Source of the DNA: Roseovarius nanhaiticus | GTDB taxonomy: Bacteria; Pseudomonadota; Alphaproteobacteria; Rhodobacterales; Rhodobacteraceae | NCBI RefSeq assembly: GCF_900156535.1 | Contig: NZ_FTNV01000002.1 | Span: 372,001-436,000, forward strand | DNA: 64,000 nt | Reading direction: 5' to 3' | Shown: positions 56,954-64,000 of the stretch, piece after piece | How positions within the stretch are numbered: the stretch's first letter is position 1 | Layout of the letters: every line of letters begins with the position of its first letter | Notes under the pieces: model-generated | Database searches by the model: none | What the model was told of the DNA's origin: nothing | Seen by the model: only the letters and a program-made list of their open reading frames with translations | Made by a program: the position numbers and the translations under genes

Positions 56954-57595
56954 ATGCGCGCCCTCCTGATCCTGCTGCTCGGTTGCGCCCTCACAGCCTC
57001 CGGCGCCCATGCAGAGGGCGAACGCGCGGGCAGCTTCGACTACTACGTGCTCGCCCTTAGTTGGACACCAACATGGTGCGCCACCACTGGCGACGCGCGA
57101 AATGCCCTCGAATGCGCAGACAGCGCCGATGCCGCCTGGACGCTCCACGGTCTCTGGCCCCAATACCACCGCGGCTGGCCCAGTTTCTGCCCCACGTCCC
57201 AAAGACCGCCCTCACGCCAGATGACCGAGGCGATGAGCGACATCATGGGCAGCGGCGGCCTGGCCTGGTATCAGTGGAAAAAGCACGGCCGCTGCACGGG
57301 CCTCAGCGCGCCCGCCTACTTTGCGCTTACGCGCGAGGCCTGGGGTCGCATCGCACGCCCCGAAGTGTTCCAGCAGTTGACCCGCCCCGTCAAACTGCCC
57401 GCGCGCGTGGTCGAAGAGGCATTCCTCAAGGAAAATCCCGGCCTCGACCCGGACATGCTCACCATCACCTGCCGGAATGGCCGCATCGCCGAGGCGCGCC
57501 TGTGCCTATCCCGCGATCTGAACCCCGTGCCCTGCGGCCAGGACGTGGTTCGCGATTGCCGCCTCGAGAATGCGCTGCTGGATCCGGTCAGATAG
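56954..57595 (+). CDS. ribonuclease T2 family protein, exported
   Basis: A 213-residue protein with a signal peptide (ALLILLLGCALTASGAHA) and both RNase T2 active-site segments: CAS I as WTLHGLWPQ near residue 58 and CAS II as WYQWKKHGRC near residue 101. Several Cys pairs suggest disulfides in the periplasm. The Glu of CAS II is Gln here (YQW for YEY/HEW). The ATG at 56954 is chosen; the frame is open 9 codons upstream. Confidence 0.88.
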   Translation: MRALLILLLGCALTASGAHAEGERAGSFDYYVLALSWTPTWCATTGDARNALECADSADAAWTLHGLWPQYHRGWPSFCPTSQRPPSRQMTEAMSDIMGSGGLAWYQWKKHGRCTGLSAPAYFALTREAWGRIARPEVFQQLTRPVKLPARVVEEAFLKENPGLDPDMLTITCRNGRIAEARLCLSRDLNPVPCGQDVVRDCRLENALLDPVR

Positions 57596-57647
57596 GCCAA
57601 CCGCGCCCTGCGCATCTCGCGAAGCGACAGGGGTATTTACCCCCAAG

Positions 57648-57681
57648 AAAAAACAAAAGGGCGCTTCACACCGAAGCACCC
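57648..57681 (-). terminator. intrinsic terminator of the Hint-domain gene
   Basis: GGGTGCTTC (57681-57673) and GAAGCGCCC (57667-57659) on the minus strand pair over 9 bp with one wobble, followed by TTTTGTTTTTT. It reads from the Hint-domain gene, beyond repeat copy B. Confidence 0.75.
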
Positions 57682-57685
57682 TTCC

Positions 57686-57740
57686 ATTCTTCTTGTTAAA
57701 AATATCCCCGCCGGAGGCCGGAAAATTCATTCAATTTTCC
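57686..57740 (+). repeat. dispersed intergenic repeat, copy B, with AT-rich inverted repeat
   Basis: CTTCTTGTTAAAAATATCCC followed by CGCCGGAGGC and the inverted repeat GGAAAATT-CATTC-AATTTTCC (57720-57740). Like copy A it lies between convergent genes and the inverted repeat ends 3 bases from a stop codon. Confidence 0.75.
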
Positions 57741-57742
57741 GA

Positions 57743-58819
57743 TCACGCCGCCTCATGCGCAAGGATGGCCGCCTCGGGCGTGCTGAGGCTGCGCCGCGCG
57801 AAGCCGCCATAGGTGTGCGGCTCGAACTCCAGCGCCGGATAGCGCGCCAGTAGGCGCAGGCGGTCCGCCTCGCCTAGCGTCGAGAGGGACGCGCTGGCCG
57901 GGTGAAAGCTTTCAGTCTCGACCCCATTGGCCCAAAGCACCTGGTGGCTGGGCAGCAGGAGGTGAATGTAGGTCACCTCGCGCAGCGCCAGATCGACGCT
58001 GATCGAACTGGAGTTGACCAGATCCTTGGCCGAGATCAGCACTTCGGGCGTGTTGAAGAGCGCGCGGGCCGTGTCGCCCTCGATCAGCATCCGGTGCTCG
58101 GGCGAGACCAGCAGATCCTCGTCGGGGCGCCAGTTGCCCGATCCTTTGCCCAGCGCGCCCGCGCGGATGCGGATGGGGCGCAGGCGCGGCATCGCGAAGA
58201 GGCGCGCGCCGGTCATGTGGCGGCTGCCGATCCATTCGATCGCCTGCGCGCCATTATCCTTGGTCTGCACCCGGTCGCCCTCGCGCAGATCCTCCACCAG
58301 GCGCGGGCCATCGGGCGTGTCGATACGGGTGCCGGGAGTGAAGCAGATGACACCGCCCGTCGCGGGCCCGGTAGAGGCGGTCTGCGCCCCTTCCAGCGTG
58401 TGATGCACAACCCACATGTCCGTGTCCTGTGGCGGCAGCATGTCGAGAAACATCAGCAGCGGCTTTGCGCCGCCGCCCAGTTCGATCACGCTGACCGTGT
58501 AGCTTTGTGCACCGTTGGTGACGACAAAACTGCTGTCGGGCAGCGTGTCGTCCACCTCCACCGCGCTCAGATCCCGCGTCCCGCCCAAAGCGGCACCCAC
58601 GAGGCGGCGCACCATCCGCGCCGCACTCTTACGATTAACTCCATGTCCGTCAGTATTTTCCAGCCGCAACAGCTCGGGCGGACCATCGACGCGCACGGGG
58701 TTCCCGCGCCAACGCCATGCTGCGCCAACCGTGATTTGCTCGACCGCGTCCGGCTCGAAACCGTCCACTTCCGTCTGCGACCAGGAAATGACGAACGTGC
58801 CCCGAAAGCCCGTTCCCAT
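57743..58819 (-). CDS. Hint domain protein
   Basis: A 358-residue protein. An N-terminal part of about 155 residues without recognised domain is followed by a Hint (hedgehog/intein-type) domain: CFTPGTRIDTPDGPRLVEDL (Cys near 160), GDRVQTKDNGAQAIEWIGSR and SPEHRMLIEG, then VTYIHLLLPSHQVLWANG. The leading Cys is the residue that performs N-S acyl shift in active Hint domains. This Hint_2 type is common in Rhodobacteraceae, often in RTX-like proteins; here no RTX repeats are attached. Role unknown. Confidence 0.82.
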   Translation of the reverse strand: MGTGFRGTFVISWSQTEVDGFEPDAVEQITVGAAWRWRGNPVRVDGPPELLRLENTDGHGVNRKSAARMVRRLVGAALGGTRDLSAVEVDDTLPDSSFVVTNGAQSYTVSVIELGGGAKPLLMFLDMLPPQDTDMWVVHHTLEGAQTASTGPATGGVICFTPGTRIDTPDGPRLVEDLREGDRVQTKDNGAQAIEWIGSRHMTGARLFAMPRLRPIRIRAGALGKGSGNWRPDEDLLVSPEHRMLIEGDTARALFNTPEVLISAKDLVNSSSISVDLALREVTYIHLLLPSHQVLWANGVETESFHPASASLSTLGEADRLRLLARYPALEFEPHTYGGFARRSLSTPEAAILAHEAA

Positions 58820-58907
58820 ACCCGTATATTCCTGCCTCGATCTTTTTTTATTAACCAGAGGTTAACAAACGAAGTTAAGGCTGGGAAGCGCCGTCAAGAA
58901 AAAGCTG

Positions 58908-59828
58908 TCAGAATTCCAGATGTAGTCGCAAGGATCCCACAAACTGGCCCTCTTCCTGGCCCTTGAACTCGCGGTCGAGCCAGGTCACGCCATAAAAAAC
59001 CCGGTGTCCGGCGGGCGCCGCGTAATGCACGCCGGCGCGAACCCGATTGCGCGCATCGCTCAGGCGAAACCCGCTGCTTTCGGGTAGATAAACGCTGTCC
59101 TCGACATAGGCGGTGTCGGCGCCCAGCACGAAAGCGTAGCCCGCCAGTCCGTTATTCACCGCGCGATAGCGCTGCCCCGAGACGGGCGCCCGCACCATGA
59201 GCCCGCCATCCAGCGCCGTGCCGATGGTCAGATCGGCGCCCACGCGCACCAGCGTCTCGTCGCCCGCACGCGCCTCGGCGAACGGGCGCAGGTTGAGCGC
59301 GCCGAAGCCCGTGGAATGGCCCACCTCCATCACCGCAGTGGGCCGAATATCGTCGCCGATCTGCGTGCGGCGCACCGTGCCACCGACGCCCTGCCCGCCT
59401 AGATTGTCGTGTATGAAGTCCTGAAATCCGTCGAGGCCCGTTTGCGGGCCGACAAAGACCAGATCCCCGCCCAGCGACAGCTCGGCGCCCATCGCCTCAT
59501 AATGGGTGTGCAGCCCGACCGAGAGAGAGCCCGCATAGGGCCTGTCGCCTGCCGCGGGCAAATTGAGATCCTGCGGCGCGATGATCTGAGCATTGAGCCG
59601 CAGCTCCAGAAGCTGGCCGAACCCTTTGGGCAGACCGCCATCCCAGGACGGTCCCCACACGCGGCTGGACGCGACGGATCCGGTGCGCCAGCGGTCAAAG
59701 CCGTCGCCGATGAAATCGTTGGTCACAAGGCGGCCGTAGCCCAGCCTGACGCGCCCTTCGGACGCGGCAGGGGCGGCAATGCCCAAAATGAATGCCATGG
59801 CCAGACTGGCGGCGACAAAAGAACGCAT
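58908..59828 (-). CDS. LpxR-like lipid A deacylase (DUF2219)
   Basis: A 306-residue outer-membrane beta-barrel with a signal peptide (SLAMAFILGIAAPAASEG). The N-terminal Asn-Asp pair in LVTNDFIGDGFDRW, the AGDRPYAGSL segment and VGPQTGLDGFQDFIHDNL match the LpxR family, which removes the 3'-acyloxyacyl group of lipid A. The ending SLRLHLEF with a terminal Phe is typical of barrel proteins. I cannot confirm the catalytic His/Glu by eye. The ATG at 59828 begins the signal peptide. Confidence 0.78.
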   Translation of the reverse strand: MRSFVAASLAMAFILGIAAPAASEGRVRLGYGRLVTNDFIGDGFDRWRTGSVASSRVWGPSWDGGLPKGFGQLLELRLNAQIIAPQDLNLPAAGDRPYAGSLSVGLHTHYEAMGAELSLGGDLVFVGPQTGLDGFQDFIHDNLGGQGVGGTVRRTQIGDDIRPTAVMEVGHSTGFGALNLRPFAEARAGDETLVRVGADLTIGTALDGGLMVRAPVSGQRYRAVNNGLAGYAFVLGADTAYVEDSVYLPESSGFRLSDARNRVRAGVHYAAPAGHRVFYGVTWLDREFKGQEEGQFVGSLRLHLEF

Positions 59829-59990
59829 CGATAATTCCCGTACTGTTGCCCCCCGGCCTGCGTGATGTAACCGCTCGATTGTGGCGGAAGCCAGACCTCC
59901 GGGCGAATTTCCTGCAACCAGACCGAGAATTTTCCCGCGCTTGGGCATTTCGGCATCGCTGCTGGCCCGACAGGCTGGCTATCAGCCGCG

Positions 59991-60608
59991 CTAAAGGCGG
60001 CGCATCCAGAGCTGAAGGTCGTGCCGGCTTTGCTCCGCAGCCCCCACATCGCGCCAGTCGAAATGTGCGACGGCGCCCGGCAGAGGCGCGTAGCCGCGCC
60101 CGCGCCAGAAGGTGTCGAGGGGGCGATAGCCCGCCGGGCGGCACGGATGATCCGCCGGCCGCACAACGCTGCAGAACGCACTATAGCCAAACCCGAGGGC
60201 GCGCGCGTGCTCCTCGCGCGCGTCAAAAAACGCATGGCCCAGCCCGCGTCCACGATAGTCGGGCAAAAGGACGGATTCCGCGCAGTAGAAGATCTGGGAA
60301 AGATCCGGCGCCTGCGGCTGGTCCGCAAGCGCCGCGGCAAAATCATCGGCGTGATCCGCCATCGGCGTCCCTGTCGCGGCGCCAATCAGGCGCGTGCCGT
60401 CGAAAGCGCCGATCAGAATGGCGTCCGCACTGTCGCGGTACGTCTGAAGGTAATCCCGCTCGTATGCGGCATCGCCGTCGTAGAGGTAGGGGAAGGCGCG
60501 AAAAACCTCGATCCGGAGCCGCGCCACATCGTCCAGCGCGCCCTCCAGATCCGCGCCCGTCAGGCGCCGCAGATGGACGCCGGCCGGTTCATCCGACGCG
60601 CCCGTCAC
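59991..60608 (-). CDS. GNAT family N-acetyltransferase
   Basis: A 205-residue acetyltransferase. It has the V-shaped acetyl-CoA loop in SVLLPDYRGRGLGHAFFDARE (QxxGxG/A-type loop, here RGRGLG) and the N-terminal LRRLTGADLEGALDDVARLRIEVF. The acceptor is unknown. The stop overlaps none, while its 5' end overlaps the 3' end of the next gene upstream by 4 bases. Confidence 0.85.
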   Translation of the reverse strand: MTGASDEPAGVHLRRLTGADLEGALDDVARLRIEVFRAFPYLYDGDAAYERDYLQTYRDSADAILIGAFDGTRLIGAATGTPMADHADDFAAALADQPQAPDLSQIFYCAESVLLPDYRGRGLGHAFFDAREEHARALGFGYSAFCSVVRPADHPCRPAGYRPLDTFWRGRGYAPLPGAVAHFDWRDVGAAEQSRHDLQLWMRRL

Positions 60609-60997
60609 GAGATCTGATTGCGCCAGTCGGACAGATTGTAATAGGTCGTGATCCGCGTGATCAGGCCGTCGCCCAGCGTAAAGAAGGACCCCGCGGGCAG
60701 CGTGTAAGTCTGGCCGTTCGCCTCGGGCAGGCCGTCATCCGTCTTGAGATAGGTGCCATTGACCACGTATTCGGCCGCCGCGCGCTTGCCGTCGTCGGAA
60801 ATGAACAGCGTCATGTCGGTCAGCTCCTCGCGGTAGCATTCTTCCATATGCTCGCAAAAATCGCGGAACATATCCTTGCCCCGGCGCACCCCGCCCTCGT
60901 TGACGTGATGTGCAACATCGTCCGACAGACAGGACAGCATGCCCTCGGTATCGCCGATGTTGAACGAGTCGAAATAGTGCTTGATGGTTTCGATCAT
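60605..60997 (-). CDS. NTF2-like/SnoaL-like protein
   Basis: A 130-residue cone-fold protein of the nuclear transport factor 2 superfamily (IETIKHYFDSFNIGDTEGMLSCLSDDVAHHVNEGG, then the LTDMTLFISDDGKRAAAEYVVNG strand). Such proteins are small enzymes or ligand binders; no catalytic residues can be assigned. It overlaps the phosphatase-type gene before it by 4 bases. Confidence 0.8.
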   Translation of the reverse strand: MIETIKHYFDSFNIGDTEGMLSCLSDDVAHHVNEGGVRRGKDMFRDFCEHMEECYREELTDMTLFISDDGKRAAAEYVVNGTYLKTDDGLPEANGQTYTLPAGSFFTLGDGLITRITTYYNLSDWRNQIS

Positions 60998-61473
60998 GTC
61001 TCTTCTCCCGAGGACGTGTCTGAGCGGGGATCGCCCCAGCGTTCCGTCATATGTGCAAGGATCTGGTCGCGCGACTGGCGATACGCGGCCATCTTGGCCT
61101 CGCGCGTCTCACCCAGGCCCGTCGGATCCATGATGGGCCAATAGAGCACATCGAGGTGATAGATGCGCGTCAGGTCCAGCGCGCGGCGCTGGCTGGCAGG
61201 GCTAAGCGCAATGACCAGGTCGAACGATCCAAGATCGTCGCCCCACTCGGCCATCTCGTCGAAACTGCGCGCCCGGTGGCGCGACAGCTCGACCCCGATC
61301 TCTTCGCAGACGGCGATGGAAAACCCGTCGATATCCTGCTCGGATTTGACCCCAGCGGATTGCACATAAGTGCCGGTGCCGTAGAGCTTCTTCATCATGC
61401 CTTCCGCCATGGGCGAGCGGACCGCGTTGTAATCGCAGCAAAAAAGCACCGATTGGGGAAGCTCGGCCACCAT
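60994..61473 (-). CDS. low-molecular-weight protein phosphatase family protein
   Basis: A 159-residue protein of the LMW phosphatase/arsenate reductase family. The C-x5-R loop is CDYNAVR (Cys13-Arg19) followed by SPMAEG, and the general-acid Asp lies in PIMDPTGLGE. Both residues are present, so it may be an active tyrosine phosphatase or arsenate reductase-like enzyme; there is no ars operon nearby. It precedes a UPF0262 gene and shares its strand. Confidence 0.85.
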   Translation of the reverse strand: MVAELPQSVLFCCDYNAVRSPMAEGMMKKLYGTGTYVQSAGVKSEQDIDGFSIAVCEEIGVELSRHRARSFDEMAEWGDDLGSFDLVIALSPASQRRALDLTRIYHLDVLYWPIMDPTGLGETREAKMAAYRQSRDQILAHMTERWGDPRSDTSSGEET

Positions 61474-61476
61474 GCG

Positions 61477-61956
61477 CTACCCGCCGAAATGCAGCACGCA
61501 AATCAGCGTGAAGAGGCGGCGGGCCGTGTCGCTGTCGATATCGGCCTTGCCTTCCAGCCGCTCTTCAAGAATGCGCGCGCCCTCGTTGTGGATGCCGCGC
61601 CGGGCCATGTCGATCGTCTCGATCTGGCTGGGGGGCATGTTCTTGACGGCGTCGAAATAGCTTTCGCAGATGGCGTAGTAATCCTTGACCACCTGCCGGA
61701 ACGGACTGAGCGAGAGGTGAAACTCGGCGGCAGGCGCCTCGTCCTCGGCGCGCACGGTAAAGACCAGGCGCTTCTCGCGGATCGACAAGCCCACGCGGTA
61801 GGGGCCGTCCGGCACGTCACGCCCCTCGCGGCCCGGCAGGGCAAAGCTGTTCTCCTCCATCAGGTCGAACATGGCGACCTTGCGCTCCTGCTCGATCTCG
61901 GGCGTGGGGGCTGGCAGGTTCGCGTCGTCGAGTTCGATATGGCTGATGCGGCTCAT
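61477..61956 (-). CDS. UPF0262 family protein
   Basis: A 159-residue protein matching UPF0262, found in alphaproteobacteria (VEQERKVAMFDLMEENSFAL-like start, here IEQERKVAMFDLMEENSFAL; then ISPFRQVVKDYYAICESYFDA region). Function unknown. It lies between hisD and the phosphatase-type gene and probably belongs to the same transcript, a recurrent neighbourhood in this family. Confidence 0.88.
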   Translation of the reverse strand: MSRISHIELDDANLPAPTPEIEQERKVAMFDLMEENSFALPGREGRDVPDGPYRVGLSIREKRLVFTVRAEDEAPAAEFHLSLSPFRQVVKDYYAICESYFDAVKNMPPSQIETIDMARRGIHNEGARILEERLEGKADIDSDTARRLFTLICVLHFGG

Positions 61957-62021
61957 GGGCGGTCTTTCAGGCGTAATTTATCGCCCCAGCAGTAGCGCGC
62001 GGGGGCCAGAGGGGCAATGGT

Positions 62022-63323
62022 CTAGCCGTTCAGCTTGTCGAGGCGGGCGCGCACCGACAGGCCATGCGCCTCGAGGCTTTCGGATTGGGCCAGCGTCTCG
62101 GCGGCGGGGCCGACTGCGCGCAGCGCGCCGGGCGTCATGCGCGCCAGCGTGGTGCGCTTGAGAAAGTCCAGCACGCCCAGACCCGACGAAAACCGCGCCG
62201 AGCGCGCGGTGGGCAGCACGTGGTTGGGCCCGCCGACGTAGTCGCCGATCGCCTCGGGCGTCCACTGGCCGAGGAAGATGGCGCCCGCATGGGTGATCTG
62301 CGCGCTCAAGCTGTCCACATCGGCCACGCAAAGCTCCAGATGCTCGGGCGCAATGCGGTTCGACAGCTGCGCCGCGATGTCGAGGTCCGGGACCGTAACG
62401 ATGGCGCCGAAATCGCGCCATGAGGCACCCGCGATGGCGCGCCGCTCCAGCGTCTGCAATCGCGCATCGATGGCGTCTGCCACCCGCTGCCCGAACTCCG
62501 CATCGGTCGTGATCAGGATCGACTGCGCGCTTTCGTCATGCTCGGCCTGACTGAGCATATCGAGTGCGATCCAGTCGGGATCGTTATCCCCATCGGCGAT
62601 TACCAATATTTCGGACGGCCCGGCGATCATGTCGATGCCAACCTTGCCGAAAACACGCCGCTTGGCGGCGGCGACATAGGCATTGCCGGGGCCGGTGATC
62701 TTGTCCACGGGGGCAATCGTCTCGGTGCCGTAGGCCAGTGCCGCCACGGCTTGCGCGCCGCCGATGCGGTAGATCTCGTCGACGCCCGCGATCTGAGCGG
62801 CGGCCAGAACGGCCGGGTTGAGCGCACCGTCCGGCGTAGGCACCACCATCGCAAGGCGCGACACGCCCGCGACCTTGGCGGGGACCGCATTCATCAGGAC
62901 CGAGCTGGGATATGTCGCGATGCCGCCCGGCACATAAAGACCAGCCGCATCCACCGGCGTCCAGCGCCAGCCAAGTGTTGCACCCGCTGCATCGGTCCAG
63001 CTGTCATCCTCGGGCATCTGCCGCTGATGATAGGCGCGGATGCGGTCCGCCGCCAATTCCAGCGCCGCGCGCACTTCGGGCGAAACCTGATCCGCCGCCT
63101 CGGCCACCTCATCGGCCGTCAGGCGCAGTGTCTGCGGCGTCAACGCGATGCGGTCGAACCGCTCGGTCAGCTCGATCACCGCCGCATCGCCGCGCCCGCG
63201 CACATCCGCGATGATGGCGCTCACGATATCGTCCACGTCGGGGCTGTCCTCGCGCTTGGCGTTCAAGAGCGCGGTGAACTCTGCCTCGAAATCGGGGCTG
63301 GTGTGATCGAGGAAACGAGGCAT
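62022..63323 (-). CDS. hisD: histidinol dehydrogenase
   Basis: A 433-residue zinc enzyme that oxidises histidinol to histidine in two NAD-dependent steps. Recognised by VPGGIATYPSSVLMNAVPA, GAQAVAALAYGTETI, KITGPGNAYVAAAKR and AGPSEILVIADG, then GPNHVLPTARSARFSSGL. It is the only histidine gene in this run; the other hisC copies are elsewhere in the window. Confidence 0.96.
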   Translation of the reverse strand: MPRFLDHTSPDFEAEFTALLNAKREDSPDVDDIVSAIIADVRGRGDAAVIELTERFDRIALTPQTLRLTADEVAEAADQVSPEVRAALELAADRIRAYHQRQMPEDDSWTDAAGATLGWRWTPVDAAGLYVPGGIATYPSSVLMNAVPAKVAGVSRLAMVVPTPDGALNPAVLAAAQIAGVDEIYRIGGAQAVAALAYGTETIAPVDKITGPGNAYVAAAKRRVFGKVGIDMIAGPSEILVIADGDNDPDWIALDMLSQAEHDESAQSILITTDAEFGQRVADAIDARLQTLERRAIAGASWRDFGAIVTVPDLDIAAQLSNRIAPEHLELCVADVDSLSAQITHAGAIFLGQWTPEAIGDYVGGPNHVLPTARSARFSSGLGVLDFLKRTTLARMTPGALRAVGPAAETLAQSESLEAHGLSVRARLDKLNG

Positions 63324-63368
63324 GGGGCGGTCCTATTCGGCAGGGGTCGGCACGAGGATGAGAAAGGC

Positions 63369-64000
<632 letters not shown>

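Overview
The window is 64 kb of GC-rich, tightly packed bacterial chromosome. It looks like a marine member of the Rhodobacteraceae (Roseobacter group, Alphaproteobacteria). The grounds are an F1-only ATP synthase operon (atpHAGDC without F0 genes), the alphaproteobacterial regulator TrcR, family-restricted proteins of the UPF0262, DUF2125 and DUF2948 types, a malic enzyme fused to a phosphotransacetylase-like domain, and many ATGA stop/start overlaps. The genus cannot be fixed from the sequence. I saw no rRNA, tRNA, CRISPR array, insertion sequence or prophage, so this is mostly core chromosome with one accessory-type locus (tad pilus).

Layout. 1-5.2 kb: end of a MaoC hydratase gene, ribF, a YcgN-type protein and a threonine aldolase in an overlapping run, then an alpha/beta hydrolase, prs and an H-type lectin protein. 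5.2-10.2 kb: the F1 ATP synthase operon on the minus strand, closed by a clear intrinsic terminator. 10.7-17.4 kb: a membrane-anchored RTX-like protein built of twelve 17-residue repeats, a methyltransferase, gloB, clpA and an M23 peptidase. 17.4-20.5 kb: a MotA/ExbB-like plus MotB/OmpA-like pair with a very long coiled coil. 20.5-26.9 kb: ChaC-like cyclotransferase, DUF2125 protein, the hisC-tyrC-extensin operon, rpsD with a good promoter and structured leader, and a 2H phosphoesterase-like protein. 26.9-36 kb: a ferric-reductase-like membrane protein paired with a Tat-exported dioxygenase-like protein, smpB, a sulfurtransferase, three neighbouring PLP aminotransferases, a tyrosine phosphatase, GAPDH and a GNAT protein.

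36.5-44.4 kb is a compact tad (Flp pilus) locus: flp, tadZ, tadA, tadB, tadC, tadE, tadG, followed by a convergent membrane-anchored LuxR-type regulator. Secretin, RcpC and prepilin peptidase genes are not here. 45-53.6 kb holds a degenerate M48-like membrane protein, a SPOR-domain protein, upp, the NADP-type malic enzyme, a 950-base stretch with two tiny basic ORFs, and a propionyl/acetyl-CoA synthetase. 53.7-64 kb is nearly all minus strand: nitrilase, ornithine decarboxylase with a foldable leader, trcR with a tandem-hairpin leader, RNase T2 (plus strand), a Hint-domain protein, an LpxR-like protein, a GNAT/NTF2-like/phosphatase/UPF0262 run, hisD, a DUF2948 protein and the 3' end of murA.

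The most notable non-coding signal is a dispersed intergenic repeat, core AAATATCCCCGCCGGAGGC, present in four diverged copies. Two sit between convergent genes and carry their own AT-rich inverted repeat that runs up to a stop codon. No wholly new system is demonstrated. The best candidates for new biology are the Tat/ferric-reductase pair, the long coiled-coil MotAB-like pair, the ornithine decarboxylase leader, the degenerate M48-like protein and the two tiny basic ORFs.
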